Below are positions 26,305 through 34,414 of a stretch of 64,000 bases of DNA, in pieces; position 1 is the stretch's first letter; the number at the start of each line of letters is the position of its first letter. Made by a program: the position numbers and the translations under genes. The notes beneath the pieces are model-generated. The model had not been told where the DNA came from and ran no database searches. It worked only from the letters and a program-made list of their open reading frames with translations. Source of the DNA: Ureibacillus thermophilus (GTDB lineage: Bacteria > Bacillota > Bacilli > Bacillales_A > Planococcaceae); the NCBI RefSeq assembly GCF_042657185.1, contig NZ_JBHSNN010000062.1; one strand, written 5' to 3'.

Positions 26305-26325
26305 CGTCTGCCGTTTCTTTTTTCA
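26289..26325 (+). terminator. Terminator overlapping ribT and DUF309 stops
   Basis: GGCAGACG pairs with CGTCTGCC over an 8-nt loop, followed by GTTTCTTTTTT. The hairpin lies inside the last codons of both convergent genes. Confidence 0.8.
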
Positions 26326-26801
26326 TCCCGCATTGTAAGAATATCTGAACGATCGCGCAGCATATGCTTATGATAAAGAAATTCATGAGGCAGCGAAGGA
26401 AGAGACTTGATTTTTTCTTTCACTAGTTCCTCTAACTCCGGATTTGTCAGCTTGATTTGAAAAGATGCAAAGGGTTGATTTTTTTCAATGGATTCTAAAC
26501 TTTGAAGGCAATCCTTACACAATTGCTGAAAATCGATATAATCAAAAAATGGATGGCGTTGATTGGACAAAAATTTTTCATAAGCGCTTTTCATCATTCG
26601 AGCAGCACCACGGTAGTTGTTTCTTCTCCAATGATACAATCCAGTGGAAAGTTGTATATAACCGACAAGTGGATGTTTTTTATTTCCCGGTGCAATCTTC
26701 TTCCAATATTCCTCTAAAACTTCGTGACATTCAAAATAATCTTGATTACCATTGAAATATGCGCAAAAATCGATAAATGACGGATGCCATAAAGGATGCA
26801 T
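26301..26801 (-). CDS. DUF309 protein (YpuF-like)
   Basis: 166 residues. The core FNGNQDYFECHEVLEEYWK (about 15-33) is the DUF309 signature, with conserved His and Glu residues that suggest a metal-binding helical bundle; GYIQLSTGLYHWRRNNYRGA follows. B. subtilis carries the homologue ypuF just before scpA, with unknown function. I chose the ATG at 26801 (MHPLWHP) with GAGG 9 nt upstream; the frame continues to 27041 across the scpA promoter and coding region, which is not credible. It is transcribed away from scpA. Confidence 0.8.
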   Translation of the reverse strand: MHPLWHPSFIDFCAYFNGNQDYFECHEVLEEYWKKIAPGNKKHPLVGYIQLSTGLYHWRRNNYRGAARMMKSAYEKFLSNQRHPFFDYIDFQQLCKDCLQSLESIEKNQPFASFQIKLTNPELEELVKEKIKSLPSLPHEFLYHKHMLRDRSDILTMRDEKRNGRR

Positions 26802-26854
26802 CAATGGAAACCTCTTTTCTACTTTAATTTTTATGAATTCAAGGTGTGTGACAT

Positions 26855-27634
26855 ATGTATGAAGTAAAATTAGATGCGTTTCAAGGACCGCTTGATTTAT
26901 TATTGCATTTAATTCAACGTTTGGAAATTGATATATATGATATCCCGATGGCCGAATTAACGGCTCAATATATGGAGCATGTACGGGCCATGAAAGTATT
27001 GGAGCTTGAGGAAGCCAGTGAATATTTAGTGATGGCGGCAACGCTTCTTGCCATTAAAAGCCGCATGCTGCTTCCGATTCATGAAGGAGAGATGGAAGAG
27101 GAAGATTTTGAACTGGAAGAACCTGACCCAAGGGAAGAATTAGTGTTAAAGCTGATTGAATATAAAAAGTTTAAAGAGGCGGCCAATGAATTGAAAAAGA
27201 TGGAGGAAAACCGCCCTGAAAACTACACAAAACCGCCAAGCGACCTTTCCCCATATATGCCGGACGAGCAGCTGGCTTTATTTAATGCCGATGTCAATGT
27301 TTATGACTTGCTATATGCCTTTCAAAAAATGCTGCGCAGAAAACAGCTTCGAAAGCCTTTAAAAACAACGGTGAAAAAGCAAGATATTCCTGTCAAAGAA
27401 CAAATGTTTAAAGTGGTGGATATCCTAAAAACTAAAGGAGGAAAATCCAGTTTCTTTGACCTTTTCCCTTATGAAGATAAATCAACGATTATTGTTACTT
27501 TTTTATCGCTATTGGAACTGATGAAGCGTCAAGTTGTTTTCGTCGAGCAGGAACATAACTTTGAAGATTTAACGGTGATATTGCTGAAGGAGGAACTGTC
27601 AGGTGAACTCGAAGATATTGATGAGCAAAATTGA
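26855..27634 (+). CDS. scpA: Segregation and condensation protein ScpA
   Basis: 259 residues, kleisin family. The N-terminal SMC-binding motif FQGPLDLLLHLIQRLEIDIY (about 7-26) and the EYLVMAATLLAIKSRMLLP helix (about 57-75) are diagnostic; the C-terminal winged helix (about 190-250) caps the Smc head. With Smc and ScpB it forms the bacterial condensin. It overlaps scpB by 32 bases in another frame, so the pair is coupled. Confidence 0.95.
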   Translation: MYEVKLDAFQGPLDLLLHLIQRLEIDIYDIPMAELTAQYMEHVRAMKVLELEEASEYLVMAATLLAIKSRMLLPIHEGEMEEEDFELEEPDPREELVLKLIEYKKFKEAANELKKMEENRPENYTKPPSDLSPYMPDEQLALFNADVNVYDLLYAFQKMLRRKQLRKPLKTTVKKQDIPVKEQMFKVVDILKTKGGKSSFFDLFPYEDKSTIIVTFLSLLELMKRQVVFVEQEHNFEDLTVILLKEELSGELEDIDEQN

Positions 27635-28196
27635 GGCATTGCTATTTGTAGTAGGTGATGAAGGGTTGACGATAAAACAACTGGCGGAATTATTAGATGT
27701 GGGGGAAGTGGATATTGAAGCTGGATTAAGCGAGTTAAAAACCCATTACGAAAACAATGCTGCTTCCGGTATCACGATTAAACAATTAGCGGATACATAT
27801 TTATTAACAACCAAGCCTGAATTAGCAACGACCATCAAAAAGTTAGTTGAAAATCCAAACAGCCAAGTATTATCAACTGCATCGTTGGAAGTCCTTGCCA
27901 TTATCGCTTACAAGCAACCGATCACAAGGGCGGAAATTGAGGACTTGCGTGGAGTCAAAAGTGAGCGGCCCATTCAGACCCTCATTTCTCGGGGACTTAT
28001 CCGGGAAGTTGGACGAGCAGAAGGAACAGGGCGGGCCATCCTTTACGGAACAACGAAAGAGTTTTTAAATTACTTTGGATTAAAAGACCTGTCAGAACTT
28101 CCTCCTTTGCCTGAAGGAAATATAGAAGATGAAAATGAACAGACAGATCTTTTCATGACAAAATTCCAGGAAGTGTTTCATAAAGAAGAACAATAA
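27603..28196 (+). CDS. scpB: Segregation and condensation protein ScpB
   Basis: 197 residues with tandem winged-helix domains (about 5-85 and 90-165). EVLAIIAYKQPITRAEIEDL RGV is the family signature. It binds the ScpA linker as a dimer. The start is a GTG preceded by AAGGAGGAACTGTCAG; an internal ATG a few codons on is less well spaced. The gene leads into a DacB-type gene after 12 nt; ypuI, present between them in B. subtilis, is absent. Confidence 0.93.
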   Translation: MNSKILMSKIEALLFVVGDEGLTIKQLAELLDVGEVDIEAGLSELKTHYENNAASGITIKQLADTYLLTTKPELATTIKKLVENPNSQVLSTASLEVLAIIAYKQPITRAEIEDLRGVKSERPIQTLISRGLIREVGRAEGTGRAILYGTTKEFLNYFGLKDLSELPPLPEGNIEDENEQTDLFMTKFQEVFHKEEQ

Positions 28197-28208
28197 AGGA
28201 GTGACGGA

Positions 28209-29198
28209 GTGAACTTAGCAAAGTTGATAACTGCTTTCATTGTTTCATTAACGTTCTATTTTTTTGCGCAACAGGCGGTGAAAGCTTCTTATGTGGTGAT
28301 TGATGCCGATACAGGAAGAACGTTGATCGGGAACAATGAGCATGCAAGAATGCCCATTGCCAGTTTGACGAAAATTTGGACGGCCCTTGTGGCGATTGAG
28401 AACAGTAATTTGGATGATGAAGTGGTGATTTCCCGGGAAGCTGCCATGAGCGAAGGGTCATCCATCTATTTGGAGCCGGGCGAAGCTGTCACTGTAGAAA
28501 CGTTGCTGTATGGGTTAATGCTCCGCTCCGGAAATGATGCAGCTTATGCTTTGGCGGAACACGCAGGAGGCTCTGTTCAAGGATTTGTAGATTTAATGAA
28601 CGAAAAAGCAATGCTTTACCGATTGAATAATACGTATTTTACGAATCCATCGGGCTTGCATCACGACTTGCATCTTTCCAGCGCCTATGACACGGCTCAA
28701 ATGTTAAGAATCGCTTTGGAAAATAAAGATTTTTATAAAATTGCCTCCACCATCCAATATAAAAGCAATACGAAAAACGGCACAACTTGGCTGAACAAAC
28801 ATCGGCTGTTGAGAGAAAACGTTGGTGCTGTTGCAGGAAAAACAGGCTATACAAAAGTTGCTGGACGGACGCTTGCAACGTACTTTGAAAGAGATGACGA
28901 GCGCATCATTGTAGTAACGCTGAATGAAGCCAACGATTGGCAAGTACATAAACAGCTTGCAAATCATGTATTTGAAGAGTACGATGTAAAAACAGTCGTG
29001 AAAAAAGGGAAGTATAAAGCAGCTAATGATATCACGGTGGAACTTAAACAACCAATTCGATTGCTTGTTTCCGAAGAAGAAGAAGACCAGTTAAAAAACG
29101 TGCTGCATCTATCAAGAAATAAAGACAGCAAATATGGCATTTGGCATGTGTTTTTAAACAATGAAAGCATTTATTCAACAAGGGTGACAATAAAATGA
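28209..29198 (+). CDS. dacB: D-Ala-D-Ala carboxypeptidase, DacB-type (S11)
   Basis: 329 residues: signal peptide (about 1-26, MNLAKLITAFIVSLTFYFFA), then an S11 peptidase domain with nucleophile motif S52-L-T-K55, SGN at 107-109 and KTG at 211-213. It trims stem peptides of peptidoglycan; in B. subtilis the gene at this position, dacB, controls cross-linking of spore cortex. The next genes there, spmA and spmB, are missing here, and rluB follows after a terminator. DacF is the other candidate identity. The GTG start has an AAAGGAGTGACGGA site. Confidence 0.82.
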   Translation: MNLAKLITAFIVSLTFYFFAQQAVKASYVVIDADTGRTLIGNNEHARMPIASLTKIWTALVAIENSNLDDEVVISREAAMSEGSSIYLEPGEAVTVETLLYGLMLRSGNDAAYALAEHAGGSVQGFVDLMNEKAMLYRLNNTYFTNPSGLHHDLHLSSAYDTAQMLRIALENKDFYKIASTIQYKSNTKNGTTWLNKHRLLRENVGAVAGKTGYTKVAGRTLATYFERDDERIIVVTLNEANDWQVHKQLANHVFEEYDVKTVVKKGKYKAANDITVELKQPIRLLVSEEEEDQLKNVLHLSRNKDSKYGIWHVFLNNESIYSTRVTIK

Positions 29199-29202
29199 AT
29201 CC

Positions 29203-29232
29203 AGCTGTCCGGTTATCTCGGGCAGCTTTTCC
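29203..29232 (+). terminator. Terminator of scpA-scpB-dacB
   Basis: CAGCTGTCC pairs with GGGCAGCT (one wobble) over a short loop, then TTTTCC. Confidence 0.65.
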
Positions 29233-29324
29233 ATTTATAACACAAGTTATTTTTCTTTAATATTAAAACGAAATATGACATAATTTTCATCAGTAAAAGT
29301 TAAGGTTTTAGGGGTGAGTCATCG

Positions 29325-30059
29325 ATGGAAAGGCTTCAAAAGGTTATTGCACAAGCAGGAATTGCTTCAAGGCGGAAAGCAGAGCAGTTGATTTTGGAAG
29401 GAAAAGTGAAAGTTAACGGCGAGGTTGTGAAAGCTTTAGGGACAAAGGTGTCCAGATCGGATGTCGTGGAAGTTAATGGAGTGAAAGTGGAAAGGGAAAA
29501 GAAAGTCTATTATTTATTCTATAAACCGCGGGGGGTTGTTTCTACCGTATCCGATGATAAAGGAAGAAAAACGGTAATGGATTATTTTAAAAACCACGTG
29601 GAAGAGCGAATTTTCCCTGTTGGCCGTCTTGATTATGATACATCTGGTCTGTTGCTCTTAACGAATGATGGTGAATTTGCTAATTTAATGACCCATCCAA
29701 AATACAAAATTGAAAAAACTTATATAGCTCGTTTAAAAGGCATTCCTCAATTTGAAGATATCAAAAGATTGCGTAGAGGAATTATGCTTGAAGATGGAAT
29801 GACGGCTCCTGCCAAGGTGGAGTTGAAAAAAATCGATCGAAAAGCAAATAAAGCCATATGTGAAATTACCATTCATGAAGGGCGCAACCGGCAAGTCCGC
29901 CGCATGTTTGAAGCGATTGGAACGCCTGTCGTTAAATTAAAGCGTGAACGTTTTGCCTTCCTCGATTTAAGGGGACTTAATGCAGGAGAATTTCGCAAGT
30001 TGACCGCCCATGAAGTCAAACAATTGCGGGTGCTTGCAGAAACAGGAAAAATCGGTTAG
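29325..30059 (+). CDS. rluB: 23S rRNA pseudouridine synthase B
   Basis: 244 residues: N-terminal S4 RNA-binding domain (MERLQKVIAQAGIASRRKAE, 1-60) and RsuA/RluB catalytic domain with GRLDYDTSGLLLLTNDGEFA (about 102-121, catalytic Asp) and EGRNRQVRRMFEAIG. It modifies a uridine in helix 90 of 23S rRNA. GGGGTGAG precedes the ATG. It stands before resA as in B. subtilis, but with a separate 5-prime region because spmAB are missing. Confidence 0.93.
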   Translation: MERLQKVIAQAGIASRRKAEQLILEGKVKVNGEVVKALGTKVSRSDVVEVNGVKVEREKKVYYLFYKPRGVVSTVSDDKGRKTVMDYFKNHVEERIFPVGRLDYDTSGLLLLTNDGEFANLMTHPKYKIEKTYIARLKGIPQFEDIKRLRRGIMLEDGMTAPAKVELKKIDRKANKAICEITIHEGRNRQVRRMFEAIGTPVVKLKRERFAFLDLRGLNAGEFRKLTAHEVKQLRVLAETGKIG

Positions 30060-30165
30060 TACTACAACTATAGTGATAACCTTCAAAAACATTTCATATT
30101 TGTTGATGAAATATTTGCTATAATTGAAAGAGATTTTAATGTTCCCTTTTCTAGGAGGTTGCTAA

Positions 30166-30699
30166 ATGGAGAAGAAAAAGAAACGCTCGATTATTAGAGG
30201 AGTTATCCTCCTTGTGTTGGCGTGTGCGATTATTTATACAATATACAACTCCGCAACGAAAGATGAAGTGAAAGTCTTAGCCGATGGAGATCAGGCACCT
30301 AATTTTGAACTGGTTGATTTGGAAGGCAATACTCATCGATTATCCGACTACAAAGGGCAGGGCGTTTTCCTGAATTTCTGGGGAACATGGTGTGAACCGT
30401 GCAAGAAAGAAATGCCTGCCATGGAGCGCCAATATCAACAATTCAAAGATAAAGGCGTTCAAGTATTAGCTGTCAATATTGCCCAATCCAATTTTGAAGT
30501 GCAAAAATTTGTGGATGAGTATAATCTTACATTCCCAGTGGTGATTGATAAAACGAAAAGTGTGATGCAGGCGTATAATGTGGGTCAATTGCCAGCTAGT
30601 TTCTTAATTAGTCCGGATGGAAAAGTAAAAAGAATTCCTCCTGGTGAATTGTCAGAAGAACAAATAAAATCATTTATGGAGTCAATTAAGCCAGAATAG
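30166..30699 (+). CDS. resA: Thiol-disulfide oxidoreductase ResA
   Basis: 177 residues: membrane anchor at about 10-28, then an extracytoplasmic thioredoxin fold with the active site W75-C76-E-P-C79, including the Glu typical of ResA. It reduces apocytochrome c so that haem can be attached. First gene of the resABC unit (14 nt to resB). A TATAAT-like box lies near 30117 and AGGAGG is present. Confidence 0.95.
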   Translation: MEKKKKRSIIRGVILLVLACAIIYTIYNSATKDEVKVLADGDQAPNFELVDLEGNTHRLSDYKGQGVFLNFWGTWCEPCKKEMPAMERQYQQFKDKGVQVLAVNIAQSNFEVQKFVDEYNLTFPVVIDKTKSVMQAYNVGQLPASFLISPDGKVKRIPPGELSEEQIKSFMESIKPE

Positions 30700-30713
30700 G
30701 AGTATTTATAATT

Positions 30714-32369
30714 ATGGAAAAAATCTCATGTGTTTGTGGTCATGAAAATCCGTATGGTACAAAGATTTGTGGAAAATGCGGAAGACCGTTGTCTGAAGAT
30801 GCGAAAGCGCAAAAAGTGCTTGATATGCGGTATGATGGTTCAGCTATTCGTTCCAAGACATACAATAAATCTATCATTGATAAAATTTGGAACTTCTTTT
30901 CTAGTGTAAAGGTCGGCGTTGCGTTGATCGTTATTACACTAATTACTTCTTCCATTGGCACATTTTTTCCTCAGAAATTTAATATCCAAGCGGCTACAGA
31001 AGCGGAAAAAGCGCTATATTATGAACAAAACTATGGAACCATCGGAAAATTGTATTATGAACTTGGCTTCTCTGATATTTATAATTCCTGGTGGTATCAG
31101 ATTTTAGTTGGGCTATTAGCCATTTCAATAATTGTGGCAAGTCTTGACAGAGGGATTCCTCTTTATAAGTCGTTAAAAAATCAGCGGGTAAAACGACACG
31201 AAAGCTTTATGAAGAAGCAGCGAATTGTTGCTCATGGACCAGTAACTGAAGGCGACCCGTCAAAAACCCTCGAGTTAGTTGCTGAGAAAATGGCGAAACT
31301 GCGCTATAAAGTACGGAGGGATGGAAACGCTTTATTTGCGGAAAAAAACCGCTTTGCCCGTTCTGGTCCATACATAAATCACCTTGGGCTCATTATATTT
31401 ATCTTTGGGGTAATGCTGCGCTTCATTCCAGGTTTCCACGTAGATGAAGCCATGTGGATCCGTGAAGGAGAAGTTCGGGCAGTTCCAGGTATGGAAGGGT
31501 ATTTCCTGGAAAATAAGCAATTTATTATAGAAACTTATGATAATGAGCCAACAAAGGCTCAAATTCAACAAGGCGTTACTGCCATTGCGAAAAATTATCA
31601 AACAGATGTCAAGCTTTATAAACAAGCAGAAGGTGCTGTATTAGGGAATACGGATGACATGGAACTTGTGAAAGAGTATTCCATTCGTGTCAACCATCCA
31701 TTAAAATATGATGGATATGCCATTTATCAAATGGATTATCGGTTAAATGAACTAAAAACAATGACATTTGATTTAACCAATAAAGAATCAGGAGAGTCTC
31801 TAGGTTCAGTAAAAATTGATTTAACGAATCCAGAAAAAGAGTATGTTTTAGGTGAAAATACAAAAGTTGAAATCATGAAATATTATCCTGACTTTTCTGG
31901 AATGAAAGATGGCGTTCCACAAACAGCATCTCAATACCCAAACAATCCTGCTTTTGTATTTAAAATGATTACCCCTGACAAACCTGAAGGGGAAATCAGT
32001 TTCGTTTCGATTGGCGCTGCGCCTGTTGAAGCGGGAGAAAATCAATACAAAATGACATTTAAAAATGTGGAAACAAGAAACGCATCTGGATTATTAATCA
32101 AGAAAGATGTAACGATTCCAATATTGATTATTGGGGGAGTTATTTTCCTAATTGGTGTAGCCATTGGTTCTTATTGGAATCATCGTCGCCTATGGGTGCA
32201 ACAACTAGAAGATGGTACGATTTTGCTTGCCGCTCATACAAATAAAAACTGGTTTAGTATTAAAAAAGATTTAGATGCTGTGACAGAGTATGCGCATTTA
32301 CCGAAATATATTGACCAACTGGATATTGAAAATGTAGATAAAAATAGGGAAGGTGACGATGTCGAATGA
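30714..32369 (+). CDS. resB: Cytochrome c biogenesis protein ResB
   Basis: 551 residues. The N-terminus carries a zinc-ribbon-like CVCGHENPYGTKICGKCGRP (6-25). Membrane segments follow at about 69-89, 132-150 and 222-240, then a long extracytoplasmic region and a last segment at about 464-485. With ResC it forms the system II haem export and ligation complex. The stop overlaps resC by ATGA. The Cys4 ribbon is an N-terminal extension relative to plant and cyanobacterial Ccs1. Confidence 0.93.
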   Translation: MEKISCVCGHENPYGTKICGKCGRPLSEDAKAQKVLDMRYDGSAIRSKTYNKSIIDKIWNFFSSVKVGVALIVITLITSSIGTFFPQKFNIQAATEAEKALYYEQNYGTIGKLYYELGFSDIYNSWWYQILVGLLAISIIVASLDRGIPLYKSLKNQRVKRHESFMKKQRIVAHGPVTEGDPSKTLELVAEKMAKLRYKVRRDGNALFAEKNRFARSGPYINHLGLIIFIFGVMLRFIPGFHVDEAMWIREGEVRAVPGMEGYFLENKQFIIETYDNEPTKAQIQQGVTAIAKNYQTDVKLYKQAEGAVLGNTDDMELVKEYSIRVNHPLKYDGYAIYQMDYRLNELKTMTFDLTNKESGESLGSVKIDLTNPEKEYVLGENTKVEIMKYYPDFSGMKDGVPQTASQYPNNPAFVFKMITPDKPEGEISFVSIGAAPVEAGENQYKMTFKNVETRNASGLLIKKDVTIPILIIGGVIFLIGVAIGSYWNHRRLWVQQLEDGTILLAAHTNKNWFSIKKDLDAVTEYAHLPKYIDQLDIENVDKNREGDDVE

Positions 32370-33547
32370 GTTTGATTGATATAAGCAGCAATTTGCTGTT
32401 AATCGCATTTATTGCCTATATTTTAGGTACGATGTTAATTGCAGGTTCTATCAAACAGAATGATGGAGCTGCAAATAGAGCGGAAAAATGGGGAAAAGCA
32501 GGAATTGTTGTTTCGATTATTGGTTTTATTGCACAACTGGGTTATTTTGTCACCCGCTGGATTTATGCAGGACATGCTCCTGTCAGCAATATGTTTGAAT
32601 TTACAACAGCCTTTGGAATGTTCTTAGTGGGGGCATTTATATTAATCTACTTTATTTACCGAGTGAAAATACTTGGATTAGTGGCATTGCCAATTGCAGT
32701 ACTTTTCATTTCTTATGCGACGATGTTCCCTACGGATGTAACGCCGCTTGTGCCGTCATTGCAAAGCCACTGGTTGACGATACACGTTGTGACAGCCGCT
32801 ATTGGTCAATCCATTCTTGCCATTAGCGCAGTTGCCGCTTTAATTTATCTATTGAAAGAAGTGGATCCAAAAACGCCTTCAAAAGAGCGTTTTTGGCTTG
32901 AAGCAATTTTATATTTCTGTGTTGTTGTCGTTGGTTTCGTTATTGTAACACTTACTTTCCGCGGCATGGGATATGAAGCTGAGTTTACTTATATTGATAA
33001 AACGGGTATGGAAAGAGAAATTGTTTATAATATGCCAGCCATCTTTGGCATGAATGAATATGAATTAAAATCAGATGGCGCAATGGAGCCTTTATTGGAA
33101 ATGCCGGCTTTAATTAATGCAAAAAAATTGACAACTGTGACATGGTCATTCTTGGCTGGTACGATTCTTTATTTGCTATATCGCTTAATTGTCCGCAAAC
33201 GCATTTGTGAACTTTTGAATCCTTTAATGACAAAAGTGAACTCCAACTTAACCGATGAAATTGGATACCGTTCTGTATTAATTGGTTTCCCAATCTTCAC
33301 ATTAGGAGCTCTTGTCTTTGCCATGATTTGGGCTCAAGAAGCATGGGGCCGATTCTGGGGATGGGATCCAAAAGAAGTATGGGCGTTGATTACTTGGTTG
33401 TTCTATGCAGCTTATCTTCATTTGCGCCTGTCCAAAGGCTGGGAAGGAAGAAAATCCGCATGGCTTGCATTAATCGGATTTGCCATTATCATCTTTAACT
33501 TAGTCTTTGTCAACTTAGTAATTGCTGGCTTGCATTCTTATGCATAA
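32366..33547 (+). CDS. resC: Cytochrome c biogenesis protein ResC (CcsA family)
   Basis: 393 residues, about eight membrane segments, with the tryptophan-rich haem-binding motif WGRFWGWDPKEVWALITW near 330-347 and conserved His residues (for example SHWLTIHV near 133, LHSYA at the end). It presents haem to apocytochrome c together with ResB. ATG overlaps resB. An R1 hairpin repeat copy ends the operon. Confidence 0.94.
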   Translation: MSLIDISSNLLLIAFIAYILGTMLIAGSIKQNDGAANRAEKWGKAGIVVSIIGFIAQLGYFVTRWIYAGHAPVSNMFEFTTAFGMFLVGAFILIYFIYRVKILGLVALPIAVLFISYATMFPTDVTPLVPSLQSHWLTIHVVTAAIGQSILAISAVAALIYLLKEVDPKTPSKERFWLEAILYFCVVVVGFVIVTLTFRGMGYEAEFTYIDKTGMEREIVYNMPAIFGMNEYELKSDGAMEPLLEMPALINAKKLTTVTWSFLAGTILYLLYRLIVRKRICELLNPLMTKVNSNLTDEIGYRSVLIGFPIFTLGALVFAMIWAQEAWGRFWGWDPKEVWALITWLFYAAYLHLRLSKGWEGRKSAWLALIGFAIIIFNLVFVNLVIAGLHSYA

Positions 33548-33552
33548 TTTTT

Positions 33553-33626
33553 TATAACATATCAAAAAACATCATTTTCTCTTTGGAGAAAGTGATGTTT
33601 TTTTAGATTTGTTCCAACCTCTTTTA
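33553..33626 (+). repeat. Repeat R1, copy c (hairpin half), terminator of resABC
   Basis: Same sequence as R1a from ATAACATATC through the hairpin to AGATTTGTTCCAACCTC, with one hairpin change. Here the GCGGAAAGCG half is missing. It follows resC directly and ends with T7, so it terminates resABC. Confidence 0.8.
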
Positions 33627-33697
33627 TTAGTCTTTAACTTTTATTCATAAAATTGTACAATGTTTATAGCAGATTATGCAAAGAGAGGGGAAACATC

Positions 33698-34414
33698 GTG
33701 TCTGAAAAAGTTTCTATTTTAGTCGTAGATGATGAAGATCGAATTCGTCGTCTTTTAAAAATGTATTTAGAGCGCGAAGGATACGAGGTAGATGAGGCTG
33801 AGAACGGGGAAGTTGCGTTAAAAAAAGCTTTGGATAAAGATTATCATTGCGTCATTTTAGATATAATGATGCCTGAAAAAGATGGCTTGCAAGTTTGTGA
33901 AGAGTTGAGAGAAAAAAAATCGACGCCAATTATTTTATTAACTGCAAAAGGTGAAGAAGCAAATCGGGTGCAAGGGTTTGAATTAGGGGCGGATGATTAC
34001 ATTGTTAAACCATTTAGTCCACGTGAGGTAGTTTTGCGCGTGAAAGCGATTTTACGACGTTCCAGCGCGTTGACTCAAATGTCAAGTACGACTACATCAA
34101 GAGATATTGTCGTATTCCCTCATTTAACGATCGATAATGATGCCCATCGAGTAACATGTGATGGACAAGAAGTGAACTTAACACCGAAAGAATACGAACT
34201 TCTTTATTTCTTAGCAAAGTCGCCAGATAAAGTATTCGATCGCGAACAATTATTAAAAGAGGTATGGCATTATGATTTCTTCGGCGATTTGCGCACTGTC
34301 GATACCCATATAAAGCGCTTACGTGAAAAATTAAACCGCGTATCGGATAAGGCGGCAAAAATGATTGTAACCGTATGGGGCGTAGGTTACAAGTTCGAGG
34401 TTATCAATGACTAG
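33698..34414 (+). CDS. resD: Response regulator ResD
   Basis: 238 residues, OmpR/PhoB class. Receiver domain 1-120 with acidic pocket DDED (11-14), phosphoacceptor D55 (CVILDIMMPE) and K at VKPFSP; winged-helix output domain about 135-238 (DLRTVDTHIKRLREKL recognition helix). It activates respiration genes when oxygen is limiting. The GTG start at 33698 follows AGAGAGGGG; upstream codons have no start support. Overlaps resE by 8 bases. Confidence 0.94.
   Translation: MSEKVSILVVDDEDRIRRLLKMYLEREGYEVDEAENGEVALKKALDKDYHCVILDIMMPEKDGLQVCEELREKKSTPIILLTAKGEEANRVQGFELGADDYIVKPFSPREVVLRVKAILRRSSALTQMSSTTTSRDIVVFPHLTIDNDAHRVTCDGQEVNLTPKEYELLYFLAKSPDKVFDREQLLKEVWHYDFFGDLRTVDTHIKRLREKLNRVSDKAAKMIVTVWGVGYKFEVIND

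Noticed and set aside
26802..27041. N-terminal extension of the DUF309 protein
   Set aside because: It runs antisense through the scpA promoter and coding region; the ATG at 26801 has a good ribosome binding site and matches the family start.
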